From positions 1 to 64,000 of the forward strand of contig NZ_JABBGC010000001.1 of NCBI RefSeq assembly GCF_012927205.1: DNA of 64,000 bases. The letters run 5' to 3'. Position 1 is the stretch's first letter, and the number at the start of each line of letters is the position of its first letter. This stretch comes from Chitinophaga fulva. GTDB taxonomy: Bacteria > Bacteroidota > Bacteroidia > Chitinophagales > Chitinophagaceae. Of the stretch, positions 62,564 to 64,000 are shown piece by piece. A program made the position numbers and the translations under genes. The notes below the pieces were generated by a model. It saw nothing but the letters and a program-made list of their open reading frames with translations. It was not told the origin of the DNA and did no database searches.

Positions 62564-63391
62564 TTACAGATGATGTTTCCGCCAGATTTTCTCTTTACCG
62601 TCTAACTGCCTGAACTGTCCCGACACACTGGTAAAGTTAAGCGATTCCTTGCTCCCCAGCGCCAGGAAGCCCAAGGGCTCCATGCTGTCACAAAACAGCC
62701 GCAGCACCTTATCCTGCAGCGTTTTATTAAAATAGATCAACACGTTCCGGCAGATGATCAACTGGAATTCATTAAACGAGCCATCCGTGACCAGGTTATG
62801 GGGAGAAAAAATGATTTTCTCTCCAAGGTCCTGCCTGAATTTGGCGTACTCATAGTTGGCCGTATAGTAGGAGGAGAAATCATGTACGCCTCCCGCCTCC
62901 ATATAGTTGCGCGAATATTGCTGCATTTGTGAAAGCGGAAAAATACCGGTCCTCCCCTTTTCCAACACACTGGTATTAATGTCTGTTGCATAAATCACCG
63001 ATTTGTGCAACAGGTTAGCTTCTTTCAGCAAAATAGCAAAAGAATACACTTCCTCCCCGGTAGAACAGCCGGCGTGCCATATACGGATAAGCGGATAAGT
63101 GGCCAGCACGGGCAACACCTGTTGACGAAGCACGTAATAAAACTGCGGATCACGGAACATCTCCGTTACATTCACCGTGATCTCCTCCACAAAACGTAAG
63201 GCATAATCTGCATCGGAAATAATACGATAGCGGAATTCGGCAAAGCTCGGGAAGCGGTCCAGCTGAAAAAGATGATTTACCCGCCTGTTAATGGAGGCAT
63301 GGGCATACTCGGTAAAGTCATACCCATATCGCTCCAGCACATCGTTGAGTAACATGCTCACTTCCTGTTCACTAATATGATTCCTGTTCAC
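62564..63391 (-). CDS. CheR-type protein-glutamate methyltransferase
   Basis: The 275-residue protein has the CheR N-terminal helices (LNDVLERYGYDFTEYAHASI), the NVTEMFRDPQFY segment, and the SAM-binding motif IWHAGCSTGEEVYSFAILL with ATDIN following and IICRNVLIYFNK. It starts at a GTG 3 bases after the receiver gene. It would methylate glutamates of a signalling partner, opposed by the CheB next to it. No methyl-accepting receptor lies in the window, so the target may be the hybrid kinase upstream. Confidence 0.94.
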   Translation of the reverse strand: MNRNHISEQEVSMLLNDVLERYGYDFTEYAHASINRRVNHLFQLDRFPSFAEFRYRIISDADYALRFVEEITVNVTEMFRDPQFYYVLRQQVLPVLATYPLIRIWHAGCSTGEEVYSFAILLKEANLLHKSVIYATDINTSVLEKGRTGIFPLSQMQQYSRNYMEAGGVHDFSSYYTANYEYAKFRQDLGEKIIFSPHNLVTDGSFNEFQLIICRNVLIYFNKTLQDKVLRLFCDSMEPLGFLALGSKESLNFTSVSGQFRQLDGKEKIWRKHHL

Positions 63392-63394
63392 AGG

Positions 63395-63769
63395 TTATAC
63401 AGATAAGTATTGTTGTAGCTGCGACAGCAACACATCTACATCAACTGGTTTTGAAATATAGTTATCAGCCCCGGCTTCGAGGCATTTCTCCCGGTCACCC
63501 ACCATAGCCTTGGCTGTAACAGCAATAATCGGCAGATGTTCCTCTCTCTCTTTAGCCCGCAGTGCCGCAATGGTTTCGTAGCCGTCCATATCAGGCATCA
63601 TGATGTCCATCAATACCACGCCTACCTGATGCTCGCCTTCCAGCAGTGCCAGTCCTTCAGCTCCGGTAGAGGCAGCAATACAGGGTATTCCACGGGAGCG
63701 CAGCACCGCTTTCAGCGCAAAAATATTGCGGGCATCATCGTCTATGATCAGTACTTTTTTCTGCTCCAT
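63395..63769 (-). CDS. response regulator, receiver domain only
   Basis: The 124-residue receiver has Asp10-Asp11, phosphoacceptor Asp55 in VVLMDIMMPDMDGYE, Thr in AVTAKAM and Lys in ISKPVD. It resembles the terminal receivers of large hybrid kinases (a block AVTAKAMVGDREKCLEAGAD is shared with the gene upstream), and so probably split from such a protein. Its start follows the upstream stop by 1 base. Confidence 0.93.
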   Translation of the reverse strand: MEQKKVLIIDDDARNIFALKAVLRSRGIPCIAASTGAEGLALLEGEHQVGVVLMDIMMPDMDGYETIAALRAKEREEHLPIIAVTAKAMVGDREKCLEAGADNYISKPVDVDVLLSQLQQYLSV

Positions 63770-63770
63770 A

Positions 63771-64000
63771 TTATTTCATTCCTTTATCGTATAGCCATAC
63801 ACGTAATAACGAAATCAATTGATCAACATCCACTGGTTTGGAGATATAATCCGAAGCACCGGCCTTCAGGCATTTTTCTCTATCTCCCATCATGGCTTTA
63901 GCCGTAACGGCAATTACCGGCAGATGAGCGGTGGACGGTTGTTTCCGGATAGCGGCAATGGCATCATAACCATCCATTTCCGGCATCATCATATCCATCA
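63771..64000 (-). CDS. hybrid sensor kinase, C-terminal receiver (partial)
   Basis: The visible 76 residues are the end of a receiver domain ([46 protein letters not shown]), and the frame runs off the right edge. The gene starts beyond the window, so the frame's Met at 63998 is not the true start. By context it is a large hybrid kinase heading the CheR/CheB operon. The end is 1 base before the next start. Confidence 0.85.
   Translation of the reverse strand, partial: MDMMMPEMDGYDAIAAIRKQPSTAHLPVIAVTAKAMMGDREKCLKAGASDYISKPVDVDQLISLLRVWLYDKGMK

Overview
The window is chromosomal DNA of a member of the Bacteroidota, most likely a Chitinophaga-like Chitinophagaceae. The signs are the 5' end of a Bacteroidetes-type 16S rRNA gene, the short primary sigma factor without region 1.1, promoters that fit the Bacteroidetes pattern TTTG-N19-TAnnTTTG rather than -35/-10 boxes, near absence of Shine-Dalgarno sequences, and many Bacteroidetes-only families (DUF4476, DUF1835, START-like, PycTM). 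No insertion sequence, phage or CRISPR array was seen.

Layout. 1-1.1 kb: 16S rRNA start (minus strand), its leader and two tandem rRNA promoters. 1.1-16.4 kb: housekeeping and conserved genes (truA, biotin carrier protein, M1 aminopeptidase, lemA/TPM cluster, single-domain response regulator, M20 dipeptidase, S4 protein, lysA, GAF protein). Five gene junctions here carry an unusual ATTT motif repeated every 8 bases, in three cases folded into long inverted repeats. 16.4-30 kb: a phosphoesterase-Omp85 barrel fusion with a lipoprotein, an HD-PycTM membrane protein next to polyphosphate kinase, thioredoxin-like, DUF4442 and beta-CASP proteins, and a large propeller-type sensor kinase. 30-34 kb: an SDR/HxlR divergent pair, two tandem orphan lanthipeptide-like precursors, and two identical tRNA-Glu genes bracketing two genes. 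34-46 kb: gap-pgk, an antiporter, a lytic transglycosylase, gatA, tatA, the rpsP-rimM-trmD and rplS genes, ffh and rpoD. 46.6-52.5 kb: START-like protein, LptF/G permease, PAP2 phosphatase, GT39 glycosyltransferase, exported superoxide dismutase. 52.5-58.5 kb: a tight operon joining an acyltransferase-like protein and an E1-like (ThiF) protein to a 7TM histidine kinase, a receiver-kinase hybrid and a receiver. 58.6 kb: tRNA-Ala. 59.2-64 kb: a secreted coiled-coil protein and a chemotaxis-like signalling operon (hybrid kinase end, receiver, CheR, CheB, receiver-PAS-kinase).

Most promising for follow-up are the 8-base-period palindromes after stop codons, the duplicated lanthipeptide-like precursors with no modification enzymes nearby, the acyltransferase/E1-like/two-component operon, and the HD-PycTM protein beside ppk1. 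All calls were made by reading the sequence without database searches; family names rest on motif recognition.
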